64,000 nucleotides of DNA from Cryptomeria japonica (Eukaryota; Streptophyta; Pinopsida; Cupressales; Cupressaceae): assembly GCF_030272615.1 (NCBI RefSeq), contig NC_081405.1, positions 570,087,095 to 570,151,094 on the forward strand, written 5' to 3'. Numbering within the stretch: the first letter of the stretch is position 1; every line of letters begins with the position of its first letter. Under the pieces are notes generated by a model. It did no database searches and was not told where the DNA came from. It saw only the letters and a program-made list of their open reading frames with translations. Position numbers and translations under genes: made by a program. Positions 12,001 to 23,662 of this stretch are shown here, one piece after another.

Positions 12001-13091
12001 TCTGGTGGAATCTTAAACTTTCAGGGAAACCCCTTGCTCTTCTACAGGGCTGTTCTGCCAAACATTGGGCCAGCAAAGGTATCATTAGCTTTATTGACAT
12101 TTTTGAACATGATAATTTAATTAGCTGGGAGGAACTGAAAAATACTTTTAGTCTCCCAAACTCTCAGAAAAAAACTTATAACATGATTCTTAAAGCAACG
12201 CAAAATCTCCCTCCTACCTGCCATGTTGATTCTCAAAGGTACTTACAATGCAAATGGCCGGATGGGACCATCCTATACAAGATTAAAGCTAATAACATTT
12301 ACAAAATTCTTGCATATGATGGTTCCATCCGTGGCCATATTAACAAAATCTGGTACTCCTCGCTAGATGTTTCTTCTTGGAAGAAGTTTTTCGTTATTCT
12401 TTGGAAAGGTTGGGTGGATCCCAAAATTAAATGCTTTAAATGGCTCTTTATTCTTGACAGACTTCCTATTCAGAGAAATAACCATGATAATAATCTTTGC
12501 AAAATTTGTAATCTTCCGGAAACCAGCAGACATATCTTCTTTGATTGTTCTTTTGCTAGAAATATTTGGAATCTTTTTGGCATATACTACCCTACTCATG
12601 TTTCCATTATTGAAATTGTTACTGGTTATATTAAAGGTCTCAAAGCTGATTCTAATATTTTTTGGAATATTTTATCTTCTAACATATTATGGCAGATCTG
12701 GAAATGTAGAAATGAAGAGAAATTCCAGGACACTCCCCGGGTTCTTACTGAGTTTTTTCTTAAACTCACATCTTTAAAAATTTCCTTGCAGGTGCACACC
12801 ACTATGATGATGGATCATAAGAAACTTCATAGATTTCTTCAGGACAGACATGCCACCTTTTTTGCTTTCGAACTCAAGAATGGACATGAATGGAGGAGAA
12901 ACCTGGATAACCTTCAAGTGTTTGAGAAGACTTTGGATAAAGTGAGCAAAGAAATCAAGAGAAACAGAAACTCCAAGAAAGACATCTTAGCCATGCTTCC
13001 AGAAATTCCAAATAAGAAAAAAGTTGCATGGATGGAAGGAGAACAGGGCTGGACCACCTGGGTCGATATCACTGATGGACACCTCCATTAG
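9060..13091 (+). pseudogene. LINE-A1 ORF2: endonuclease-reverse transcriptase, broken
   Basis: About 1343 codons. It starts MNYVSWNVRG. The AP-type endonuclease covers about 1-230, with MLQEVKA, GDFNMVE and SDHHPI. The reverse transcriptase covers about 470-760, with GPDGLPIEFYKAN near 480, LLLDFEKAYDR and FADD at 711-714. A zf-RVT zinc-binding region is near 1125-1175 (CKICNLPETSRHIFFDC). There is no RNase H; a charged tail of about 105 residues ends the protein. Breaks: TGA at 10908 where the other copies have TGG, TAG at 10983, a shift in the A-run near 11641-11650, and a compensating shift near 11905. It would nick target DNA and reverse-transcribe element RNA if intact. Confidence 0.9.
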
Positions 13092-13252
13092 TGGTTTATT
13101 GGGCACCTTTTTTTGCTTACTGTTATTAACTCTAGATACTCCTTTCGTTTTGCTCTTATGAGCTGTATTTCCGTTGGGGCCTTGTCCCCTTTTTGATACT
13201 CTGGATTTCTTCATTGTAATCTTTTTTTGATCACTTTATAATGAATACAAAA

Positions 13253-13267
13253 AATAGAATAAATAAG
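13253..13267. repeat. Target-site duplication, right copy (LINE-A1)
   Basis: Perfect partner of 7288-7302 (AATAGAATAAATAAG). Confidence 0.9.
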
Positions 13268-14228
13268 ATATTTAATAGAACTATTTATTGATTTAATTTT
13301 AAACAATATAATATTAATTAATGTTGCATAAAAAAATATAACAAAATTATATTTATACTATTTTGGATCATATAATGAACAACACTACTAAATAATGAAG
13401 ATTTGTCATGAAAATTTCCATTATAACTATCCAACCATAACAATGGGTCAGATAATAATTTCTAAAAATATTATTTTTTACTATAGTGTCATATGTAAGT
13501 CTCCTTAGTTTGAACATTATGTTCAACTATGTGTTGAGTTATGTGCTTTTTGAAGCAAATATATATGACAATGCTAAGGTATAATTTTAAGTGTTTGTTG
13601 GACTATCATTACACAAATATTTTAAAGGAACAACTATATGAAAAAACTTAGTTGCTATTTACTACATATTCATTGTAATATCATTGCACAAAAGTATCCT
13701 TACAATATTAATTTAACTGAATATTACTTAGTGTGATATTTGTGTCTCCTTTATTTGAATGTTATGTTGAGCTATATGCTTTTCAAAGCAAAAATATATG
13801 ATAAATAGATATATTACCAACATAAGGAATGCATCATCCAGTGAGTTGCAATTAGCGATGCGACAAACATTTGAAGTCAACCAAATGTTAAATTTTGAGA
13901 GTTCTAAATATTTTCTATGGTATATAATCTCTTTTGTCAATTGTCTCTTTGAAATTGTGTTGGAAGAATACAATCACATAAGTAAAGGTCCTAGCATTCC
14001 CAACACATGACCTTTTGATTAATTTTAAGATTATTTTATTATATTTATATTATTTACTTTAAAAAGAACATAATCAATAATACATGATGTAAATTAGTTC
14101 ATGTCAATTGAATCTAAAATTTATTTTTCAAAGGTACTCATAATTATCATTAATAAATACAGTTTTCACACTTTAATTTTTTACCTCCAACGCTATCAAC
14201 TAATCATTGCACCTTATTTTGGTGCAAG
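13268..14228. other. Gene-free AT-rich stretch
   Basis: No gene or element is recognised. A short hairpin, TTGCACC-TTATTTT-GGTGCAA, lies near 14207-14227 at the right edge. Small open frames such as 13798-14010 lack any recognisable motif. Confidence 0.5.
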
Positions 14229-14239
14229 CGCTAGTATTA

Positions 14240-14660
14240 AACCCTTGTGGGGGTTCACAGGCACCAGAATTGTCTCACGTGGGAAACCGTCTGCCTGAAA
14301 ACTCTTTGTCGAGCATGGTTTGTTGTTTCATGGTGGCTGTTTTGGCAGGTTGATGACAAAGTTGAAAGAGTAACGCGGGGCTAGGGTTTCTCCTCTAATT
14401 GTATCTATGTGTGAGGGCTTTCCCATCTAACGCGTTGGTGAATAGTTGTAGCTATGTTGGACATTGTTGTGCCTACCCGTGTGTGTCCTGCACTCCACAC
14501 GTTTCCGCCATGGCGTCTAAGCTCGCTGTCAACCGCAAACCGTTCAGGGCCTCCACAGATTTGGCTTTTATATTAAAAAAGGAAGTGACGAATACAAGAC
14601 AAAGAAAAGGATAAAATAGTTCGCAGCTGCTCGAGGTCCTCTTTTAACTTGTTTGACTCG
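14240..14660 (+). promoter_or_regulatory. Promoter-like segment, related to 45880-46260
   Basis: This segment contains CACGT-GGGAAA-GTCT blocks, then TTTTATATTA (about 14564-14573) followed by GAAGTGAC and ACAAGACAAA. The same blocks appear in the same order near 45898-45910 and 46166-46212 (TTTTATATTA, AGTGAC, ACAAGACAA). The shared order argues for common descent. The TATA-like core and relatively GC-rich head look like a plant promoter, but no coding exon follows within view. Confidence 0.4.
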
Positions 14661-16174
14661 CTGTTAATTTGTTTGCTCCTTCAGTCTGGTTTCAATTTAT
14701 TTGGCTATGGCTTCCTCAAATTTCTATGTGAGTAGAATTATTTGGGTATAATTTTACAGGTTTCTATACAGACAATACCAAACATTAACATCGTCCAGAG
14801 AACGGGACAGAACACGAAACCCATATCAGACTCCTCCAGGTTCCTAATCCCACGTACAAAATTCTTATTGTAATTTCACAGATAACTGCAATTTAGATTA
14901 GGACTCGAGTTTTAAATTTTTTAGATAAGGGTTTTGAATGGGAATTCAGGGAAGGGCGTTAACGACATTGGTATACTTGTTGTATTGTTAAAATGCCACT
15001 TACTTGATTATTGTGTTGTCGCTTATCATATTAATTCTTTTCTAGAAATCAGACCCAGTCTGTTACAGTTCTAGCTTACTCGGTTGGGATTAACCACGGG
15101 ACCCATTCGTAATTTCGAATGCCCACGTACCGCATGCCTTAGCACCTATAGATATGCATGCTCTATATGGAATTGATCTTCACCCGTGGAACTAGCTCTT
15201 TGCCCAGAAGGGCATCCCCTTATAAATGTTGAATTTAGAAAGAAATGTTACGGGGTTGTTAATAGGTATATAATCTATTTGTTTCCTTGTTAATACGTCT
15301 ATAATATAAGTGTTATAACCTCCCCACTAATCACTCTATTTGATTTAGGACTGCTCCTTGACCCTTAACATCAATAACAGCATACTGTCATGAGTATGGA
15401 TGATTGTCATCTTGGAGTTTAATGGCATATTTTATTTTTGTTTGTTGGTTACTCCTTTTTCTTTGTGTATTTATCTCAGAGTGATCTTTTACTCTTTTTC
15501 ATTGATCTGATATTCATATTGACTGTTCACAAAATCCTCCCTCTAATTAACCAAGCATTGACATAAAAATATTCAATCTTCTTGCCTCAGCTGCCCTAGA
15601 CCCATAGTATCCAAGGAAGAAAAAATGTGTTTGAGAATAAGTATTGAACTGACAAGACAATGCACATTTCGAGAGAATAGTAAGGTTTTGGATGTTGAAA
15701 TATTATCATTATTTGTTATTTCCTTGTCATGGTAATCGTCTTTGCAAAACTCAATGAAGTATTGATTTCATGTTACGTTTGGGCTACCATATCTTACCAT
15801 TGTCCCTTTCTGACCTTTAGACTATGTATGAATGCTCTTTCCTTGCACACCTTTGTTTATTCACTCTGTTTCAAGTAACCTCTCTGCTGCAATTCTTTGT
15901 CTTTTGGACTGTCTTCACTGTTTGGTTGGGGTTTGCAGCTTTTTCACATGATGAGTTGTCATTAAGTAATTCTCTAATCTCCTTTGTGCTACAACTTATC
16001 TAACCTCTACTGCACTATTTCCTTGTGACTGTCATAACTCCTCTTGCTGTTCATTATCTTCTTTTCAACTTTTGGACTTGTCATGGTGTATGGTCTCTAG
16101 GGATTATTGACTGTTCTTTTAGCTATGATACCCAACACAGGCCTAACACCTTCTGGAGATTGTCCCATTCTTCA

Positions 16175-17445
16175 TGTGTAGTATTCTTGCATATTATCTT
16201 GGCAAAAATGGGCTTGTAGGTTGTTACCATGGTCAAAAACTCTCACAACGAGATTCGGTAGTGTATTCATTTGCAAGGAAATGAATCATTGATTTTGATA
16301 TCTCTTAGGTTCTTTTAATCTTTGTCACTGCACATTGCACCTACCAAAACTTTGCAAGAGCTATTGAACTCTCAAGTAACTCTCAGTCAAGCTCAAATTC
16401 TTAGCAACATGAAGAATATTTCAAGGCATAGTTGGCAAAAAAATGAAAAGAAAGGTGCATCAATTGTGACATGGACGAGACTTTGGGAGACGAAATGATG
16501 TTTTTCTTTTATGTTTTCATCTCTTAACCTTCAATGTGCCCTATTTCACCTCTTTAACTCTAACACATGCCAGGGATGCCATTCTTTATGGCCTATCTTC
16601 CTTGACTGTTTGTAGCATGCTCCTCATCATTCTGAAACTTGGGTTTGAACCAGCCCACGATCTACTTCTGTGCCATGAAAGGAGGTTATTCATCAACAGA
16701 AGCTTTCCTTCCTTTTACCTTTGATGAATGCCAAAACCCTGTTCCAAACCTCCCAGTTTGAGGCAGAGAATATGCTACTTAAAGCTAACTGAGCTTGTGT
16801 AGTAGTCTTGCATATTATCTTGGCAAAAATGGGCTTGTAGGCTGTTACCATGCTCAAAAACTCTCACAAAGCTTTTTGTCTTCTTCATGAAACTGTTCAC
16901 CATGAACTTGCTCATGCTTTTGTTGTTGCTCACTGGTTCTGCACAATCATTGTCCTCTTGAAGAATCCAAAATCTGTCTTCACTTTTGACTGTTCTCTAC
17001 CTAAATGTTGTATTTCTCTTTGAGGTCTGTCATAGTTATCTTCTACTTTTCTGTCCATATTATCAGACATAAAGACTATCTTATCATTCACAATCCATCC
17101 ATCCAGAACTTATGACCATTACATGACAACTCTCTTTCTCTTGCACTGTCACAAATGAAAACTAGGGATTTGAAACATGTAGGTTATTGTTGATATAGTG
17201 ACCGTCTTATGATATTAGTTACAATGATTTTTTTGTATCAACAATACACTTAATCAACTAGATTCACAACGAGATTCAGTAGTTTATTCATTTACAAGGA
17301 AATGAATCATTGATTTTGATATCTCTTAGGTTCTTTTAATCTTTGTCACTGCACATTGCACCTACCAAAACTTCACAAGAACTATTGAACTCTCAGTCAA
17401 GCTCAAATTCTTAGCAACATGAAGAATATTTCAAGGCATAATTGG
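16175..17445. repeat. Dispersed duplication of a 260-bp segment, one copy split
   Basis: The segment 16175-16435 recurs as two separated halves, 16796-16869 and 17264-17445, with high identity. The halves are separated by a 400-bp indel that has TCACAA at both ends (16864-16869 and 17264-17269). Either a small element inserted with a 6-bp duplication, or the first copy lost the segment by recombination between the repeats. Confidence 0.7.
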
Positions 17446-19157
17446 TGAGGCATGTGATATAATTTCCAATAGTGATATAATTTGGATTAAGCATTGAAAA
17501 ACTAATTCTAACAATAATCTGTCTTCATTCCTAAGTATAATTTATGACAAATCTTACACCATTATACTTTAATGAGCATTAAACTTTGGTTCACGCCCCC
17601 ATGTTATCACAGGGGTAACGAATGCTTGTAGAAGTTATTGAAATATCTTAATAACCACTATTTGATTTTCTTTGCAAACTCCAAAAGATTTTTCAACCTA
17701 TCCATTTCGTGAATGTCTAGAAATCATGGGATTCACGAAATCGTTATTATATATCAACATATGCATGCTGTGATAAGTTGTAAGGAATACCAACATCGTA
17801 AATGCCCTTCCTATTCATAAAATAGTCAGTTTTAATGAAGTTTTATGGATGAAATTACTCAAAGAAATGTTGTCTCCTCCAATGCAATGTAAAATGCATG
17901 CAGACCGATATATATGACCATCACTTACATAAGTAATCGATCATGTTTCCATGTAAGAACATTGTAGTTGATTGCTTGCACCACATGTGAGTCACTGGCC
18001 TCTTTAATTGCTTCTGTGGTTGCATTTACAATTAATTTTGATGTTAACTATCATGCTTACTAAAGTTAATTTGTCTTAAGAAAATAAGCATCTGAAGGAA
18101 ACGTTACACTCAAACAAATCAATAAACTTGTTATTGCCTAGGGCATTGATTTCAGTTAATAGGCATCAAAGGTTCCTAGGTCAGAATGAGTCGATTGGAA
18201 TTATTTTTTCACAAATTCTGTGTCGTTGACTAATATAGAACTGCATAACTTGCCACCATTATACTCTTGTTGCCCTTGGTGCTCCATCGGTCATCTGTAC
18301 TATGTCATTCCAATAGACAGAACATGTTGCATTAACCAAAACACCACAAATTTGAACGAATCTGGTCAGTTTGTGGTTGCTTTTCTAAAATGATTTTTAT
18401 ATTTAAACAAATTGTAAAGAAATGTGGATCAGAGAAGAAACTCAATTATGAGCTCTTTGAAATAGCGGCTGAATCCATTAATTTATAAGAAGATACGTAA
18501 TGAATGATAATCACAGTGTTAGTAGTGATATTTATGTTGGACAACTGAGATAAGGATAAAATTTGTAGGACGAATGTGGGACTCTTGAAGATAAGGGTGA
18601 GTTACTGATAGTGGACCTGCATAATTAATTTACTTTTTCCAACATCTTTTCATAAATTGATTACACCAACTATTTTCAAAAATGTTCACATATTTCAGAA
18701 AATTATTGGTCTTGGTTTATGGTCTTGTTAGGTATCCATTTATAAACATTGATCAAATTATGTTTTCCATGTAATTGGGCTTTAGAGTGCTGCTTCATTT
18801 TACTAACTTCGCTTCATCATAACGACCTTGGGATTGTTGTGCCTTACCCCTGACTTATTACATCTCTCTTGTGTCCTAATATTTTGATAGTGTTTAAATG
18901 CATTGATACATGTTGCTACATATTGTTGAATAGTGATTCATAGTACACATGCAAATGATTTTGTTTTAAATCGTTATGTTTATATGAACTATTCTTATCA
19001 TATTTGAATATGTTAGAGTTATGATGAGATTTGAGACTAACTACATGGTTTTGACCTAGTGGATACACGGAATTCACCACTCTCTGAAAAGGGAGGGAAA
19101 GTATAATCAGGAACAAAGGTAATAGATGAAGGACCTAATGCTATCTAGAACCCAAAG

Positions 19158-19218
19158 TCTATAAGTTTTACACTTGTAATGTTAAGTTAGACTTACACTT
19201 GTAATGTTGAGTTAGACT
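19158..19218. repeat. Short tandem repeat, two units
   Basis: Two adjacent units of about 25 bp, ACACTTGTAATGTTRAGTTA followed by GACTT, differing at one base. No function seen. Confidence 0.7.
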
Positions 19219-20476
19219 TAGCGTGTGTTTTCATCAACTCATTGTCTATCCTGGTTAACCCTAGATGGTCAGTCTAGTAGTTAGGTTTTCTTTTGCATCC
19301 TTGTAATAAACTATAGCATTCTTTTGAAGCAAAATTTTAAAATTGAGTCACTCAACTAAGTAAATATGATCCTTTTTAACCCTTAGAGATTCATGTGATA
19401 AAAGAAAAAATACATAAATGATTGTGTAAATAGAATGGAAAATCTTATTCTATGTGAGTCTTATGCTACATGATAGTTAGCACACATGTACATATATATA
19501 CTCATATTTAATAAACATTGAGTAATTCTGAAGTATTATAGAATATATAAAGAAGTTCATAGCATTTGTTGGAGACATCTCTGACATTTTGTGGTATCAC
19601 TAACTAAAAATTCATCTTGGATAGTAAGAACCAGAACATAAGTAGGGAAACACAACTGAAAGAGGATAAGGGAAGGTAGTTAGCATCCACATTAAATCAA
19701 GTGTTCTCACATTGTGCTTGCAAACAAACTCTACCAGGTTATGTGCCTTTCATAGTGCTTGCTTGTTTTCTTTGAAAAGAATAAAAGCTTTGTTGAGTTT
19801 AGATGTAAGAAAAGCTTCTTTTAGTAGTCGACAATATTCCTGTACTTTTTCTTAATAATTGTTGCTTACTACATGAAGAGTAGCTAAACGCATGCGTATC
19901 TAAGATATAACTAGACTATGCAACATAAGAAATGAATAGAGATATGACTTCTATAGTTACTCGAATATGAATTGAAGTAGATTACATAATATTGTTATCT
20001 TTACCATTAATCTAGTACTCTATACAGATGTACAGCTAGGAATTCATGAGGAAGGAATCATTTGATGCAAATACAAATTTTTAATTGGAAAGCTAGGACT
20101 CATTTGGGAACTAATTATTGACTCACTAATGAAAAGTCAGTCAGTCTGTATTATAGTCTGGTGCAGGCGAATCGAATCCAGGATTGAGCATGGGATCCTG
20201 GGCTTTTGCTGCTGAGAATCTTCTGCAATCCATGGGGGAAAAATAGTGAGCTTTTAGTGGAATTCATGAAAGATTCAGTCCAGTGCTTAAGTCAAGTTGA
20301 TCCCCTGTACCTGATACGGAGTATTAGCAGTAGCTTTCGAGTGTTGGAAGTAGTTTTGGCTTTGAGTTTCTGTCTATGGAGGAGTTGGGTGAGTTCAGAT
20401 TGGTCACACTATTTGAATGAGAAGAAAAAATGGAGTACTGAAGGTGGAGGAGATTGATCAGATTGTTTGGAGCTGA

Positions 20477-20657
20477 TCAGATATAAATTTTACATTTAGA
20501 TGCAAACTACAAGGAATAGATTTACATCAGATATAAATTTTACATTTAGATGCAAACTACAAGGAATAGGTTTGCATTATTCTATCTGACAAATTGATAA
20601 ATTTTACATTTAGATGCAAACAAGGAATAGGTTTACATTATTCTATCTGACAAATTG
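20477..20657. repeat. Tandem repeats with TAAATTTTACATTTAGATGC core
   Basis: The core TAAATTTTACATTTAGATGC occurs three times (about 20483, 20533 and 20598), each followed by CAAGGAATAG. The first two units have a 50-bp period. The third carries a longer spacer, TTATTCTATCTGACAAATTG, that is itself repeated at 20638-20657. The array sits at the right end of the segment described at 14229-20687. Confidence 0.8.
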
Positions 20658-20759
20658 CTATCGGTAAAGGTCCAACCGCTAGTATTATAACTAGTTTCTT
20701 ACTCTTATATGTAATCTAGGTGTTTTTCGTATTATGGTATAACTTTATCGTATAGGTTC

Positions 20760-22071
20760 TTAAATGTTAAATATGAAATGAAAAATAATTTAAAAATAAA
20801 ATTTAAATTTAATGCTAAAATTTTAAAAAAATAAAATTTATACAATATAATTACATATTTTATTAAGTTAGTTTTATGGTAATTTTTTTTAATTGTAAGA
20901 TATAATTTATATTAAAAATAACAAGTAATTATATTTCAAGAATAATTTTATGTATGTAAGATTTAATTTATATAAAAATATAAGTAATTGTATTTCAATA
21001 GATTCTTGTTTTTTAATAGTAGTTGTGTTGGGTTAGTTTTATTGCAATCAGTTTAGTTTAATTGAGAGATATTCAGTTTAGTTTAATTGACAGATATTGC
21101 AATCAGTTTAGTTTAATTAACAAATATTCAGTTTAGTTTAATTGACAGATATAAAATATAAGTAACTCAACACTCCACTTTTATTAATACAAAGAAAAGT
21201 GGGAAAACTTAAATAATATGATAAGTTTTATTAGTAGGCAAGCTTGAGGTGAATATAGCTATATTAAATTGACTTAGATAATTATAAATATAATAATTTG
21301 AAAGTTTAAAAAATTGATTAGTAAGTTAATATTATATTTTATATATAATTTTTTTTTTTATATAGGTTTATATATAAATAATTTTATATAAGATATAATT
21401 TTAACATTTTAATTTAATATTATTATAATTTATCATTATAAATACTTTAATCAATTATACTATAATTCTAGTTTTAATTTATACTTATTTGAAATTTTAA
21501 ACAAAATCACAATTAATTAAAATTATTATAAATAAAATAATTAATAATAATCTTAATTTTATAGAATAATAAAATTATCATTATGATTTCAGTTATTATT
21601 TATTAACAAGATTAGATAGTATTTGTTTTTATAACTATTAAATAATTAAATTACGATACTAAAAAGCCAACTACTAGTTACAACACTTGTTTAAGTTTAT
21701 AAATTTCTAAATTTAAATATTCATCAATTTAATTCAAATCTATGCTCATACCATTAAAATACAGTTTGTTTTATTTTAATCTGCATTATAAAGTGCTACA
21801 TTTAAAAAAAGTTTTGAGTAATTTAAGATTTACAACTGGAATATATATATAAAATTTATTTACAAGGTTAAATATCTTAAATCAAGACAAATTATTAGGT
21901 TAACGTAAGCACTTGAATGCCGCAGTAGAAAAAGAAGAAATAATTGGGATAACAATAAATATCGAAAACATATGCGTGTACTTCATAGCAGTAAAGCCCG
22001 GGCCAAACTCTAACAAGATGAAGCACTCATTACATGTAATATAGCTTTCAATAATTCTTTCCATGCACAAT
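20760..22071. other. 3' flank of the RING duplication unit (copy 2)
   Basis: AT-rich and gene-free. Blocks align with 31990-32070 plus 35748-36590 (copy with the gypsy insertion) and with 44100-44940 (copy 3), for example GTGGGAAAA-TTAAATAA and GAGGTGAATATA. It provides the empty site for the gypsy element: TAAGTAATTGTATTTCAATA at 20981-21000. Confidence 0.65.
21049..21152. repeat. Four-unit tandem repeat, CAGTTTAGTTTAATTGA units
   Basis: Units start at 21049, 21074, 21104 and 21129 and are 24-30 bp long. The corresponding place in the unit at about 35810 has a single unit, so the expansion happened in this copy after duplication. Confidence 0.85.
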
Positions 22072-22653
22072 CTACACTCGGTCCTTATCTGGTAGTGATC
22101 TTGGCTCATTTTCCATAAAGAATGGCGTTGTGCAGATGGGACAAGTATTGTGATCCTCAAGCCATGGCCAAATACACTGAGAATGATATATATGTCCGAT
22201 CATACAAGGAATTTCTCGAACTTCTTCTCCCAAAATAAAATCATCCCTACAAACTCCACAGAAAAGCCCATCATCAACATGAAAATCTGAAACTGTTACG
22301 ATGGGGAGTCCTTCTACCAATTCTTTCGCCTTCCTTTCATCCTCCATTATCTTGACGATCTTTTTCCGAAGAGAATCGAAGGTATTGAAGACCCCACGTA
22401 ACCACCGAATATCAGCAGGGAGTCGATCCTCATGAACTTCAATCAGGAGAAATTCGGAATGTAATAAATCGTGACGGCTGTTAAGATGTTGCAGACGAGG
22501 AGGTAGAGTTTCACGTTCCATTAAACAATTTGCTTGCATGAATAGTTTGGTGGCTTCGATACGTAAATCCCCCATGCGGCATTCCAGTCTTTTGCACCAC
22601 TCTGCAAGTTCATTCTCCCTGCAACCCATTTTCTTCTCCTCCTGCATTTGCAT
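22072..22653 (-). CDS. RING-H2 finger protein, copy 2 (probable E3 ubiquitin ligase)
   Basis: An intact 193-residue single-exon paralogue of copy 1. It has the same charged N-terminal region (residues 1-125) and the same RING-H2 ligands (C132, C135, C150, H154, H157, C160, C171, C174), here with CMIGHIYHSQC. The C-terminus is longer and ends NEPRSLPDKDRV, close to copy 3 (NEPKILGEDRV). Identity to copies 1 and 3 is high along the whole length and the frame is kept in all three, which suggests selection on at least some copies. After the stop, a shifted frame encodes CRLCMERIIESYITCNECF and a hydrophobic tail. Its counterpart after copy 3 differs mainly by amino-acid-changing substitutions, so it is probably not coding. 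Confidence 0.82.
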   Translation of the reverse strand: MQMQEEKKMGCRENELAEWCKRLECRMGDLRIEATKLFMQANCLMERETLPPRLQHLNSRHDLLHSEFLLIEVHEDRLPADIRWLRGVFNTFDSLRKKIVKIMEDERKAKELVEGLPIVTVSDFHVDDGLFCGVCRDDFILGEEVREIPCMIGHIYHSQCIWPWLEDHNTCPICTTPFFMENEPRSLPDKDRV

Positions 22654-22853
22654 TTCTTCAGTTCACTGCCTTTATCCAATTAGCAATGAAGTGATTTTCA
22701 ATTTGGTATGTGAATTTGTGGAATGGATTGCAGTTTTCTGGGAATATGTAGTGAATGACGCGTCAGCGATAGTTTCTTCTGGCGACTCCTCAAAACAGGC
22801 GAGCCGTTGATCCAAACAATACTTAATTTAGGCATAACTTTTCACCGCTTATC

Positions 22854-22859
22854 TTTATA
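22854..22859 (-). promoter_or_regulatory. TATA-like box of RING copy 2
   Basis: The minus strand reads TTTATAAAGAT about 200 bp upstream of the ATG, matching copies 1 and 3 in sequence and spacing. Confidence 0.5.
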
Positions 22860-22869
22860 AAGAGCTTGT

Positions 22870-23441
22870 AAATTTATTATTAATTATTGTTTCAAAATAT
22901 TTCTAAAATCAAAATTCATAAAGTTTACTGATTTATTTTTAGATGTTTATTATTAATGATTATTTTAAAATTCTATAAATTTAATATTCATAAATTTATT
23001 TGGTCTATTTTTAGTTTTGTTTTTAAGAAGGCATTCATAAGTGAAGAAAAATAATTTATCAACATTTTGACAAAAGTTTAGAATAATTAATAAGCAAACC
23101 ATGTTATAGTATCTTCATAACTATTTTCCGAGTAAAATGATTTAGAAAATCATAAATTAAAAAATTATTTATTTTTATCATCATATTATTCTATTTATTA
23201 TCTATAAAAACATAGTAATGAAAGAATTAAAAAAATTGAAAAAAAAAAAAATAGTAGGGAAATTCTTTATGTATTACAAATATGAGAGAGACATATAGAT
23301 TATTATTACAAGTAAAGTATGAAATTAAAGAGTTATAAAAGACAGTTTGTCTATTTATAGACCAAAAAAAATTATGACTAGATTTTTTCATTACTTGCAA
23401 TCGTAAATTAATTAATTGTATATAATATTTTATTTAAATCA
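22870..23441. other. 5' flank of RING copy 2, gene-free
   Basis: AT-rich. It aligns with 45730-45865 joined to 57173-57440, which shows that copy 3's flank has been split by a large insertion. The site TATTTTTAGTTTTGTTTTTA (about 23008-23030) is the empty target of that insertion. Confidence 0.65.
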
Positions 23442-23454
23442 AAGTTTGAATTCA
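23442..23454. repeat. Target-site duplication, left copy (LINE-A2)
   Basis: AAGTTTGAATTCA here and at 29555-29567, identical, directly flanking the LINE. Confidence 0.9.
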
Positions 23455-23662
23455 GAGACGGAACTGGTAGATGCCTCTGGATGTGTGCACACTGGTGTTG
23501 AGCTGGACCATTTGGCCACCGTGGATTTGGAGGAGAACGCCCCCCTCCCCGTGGTTTGGGAATATCTTCTAACTTTTCTCCGCTCTTTTGATTACATTTA
23601 TTTTTCTCTATCCTTCATAGTTTAGGCTCCCTTGGCCAAGCCTGTGAGCTCTCTCTGAATTT

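Larger units (their letters stand above)
7303..13252 (+). mobile_element. LINE-A1: L1-type non-LTR retrotransposon with both ends
   Basis: The 5950-bp element lies between perfect 15-bp target duplications. It carries ORF1 (zinc knuckle plus AT-hook) and ORF2 (endonuclease, reverse transcriptase, zf-RVT), as in plant L1 elements. The 5' leader is only 27 nt before the first ATG, whereas copies A2 and A3 have about 210 nt, so a slight 5' truncation is likely. There is no long poly(A); the 3' end is ATGAATACAAA. ORF1 is intact and ORF2 has two stops and two frameshifts, so the copy is dead for self-mobilisation but is the best preserved of the three. Confidence 0.92.
14229..20687. other. Non-coding segment bounded by an 11-bp direct repeat
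   Basis: CGCTAGTATTA occurs at 14229-14239 and 20677-20687 and may be a target duplication around a 6.4-kb insertion. The left 400 bp is less AT-rich than its surroundings and resembles a promoter and leader (see next entry). The remainder has stops in every frame. A 17-codon frame near 20190 (starts MGSWAFAAENLL) and an 83-codon frame (20206-20457) have no family I recognise. It could be a degenerate host gene with introns, a gene-carrying transposon such as a Mutator-like element, or an unrelated mosaic. I saw no convincing terminal inverted repeats. Confidence 0.35.

Noticed and set aside
20206-20457. 83-codon frame as a host gene
   Set aside because: No recognisable domain, no conserved counterpart in the window and no promoter or intron structure that I can support.
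22538-22810. Plus-strand frames opposite the RING genes (also 45403-45609)
   Set aside because: They are antisense shadows of the RING coding regions and differ between the copies.
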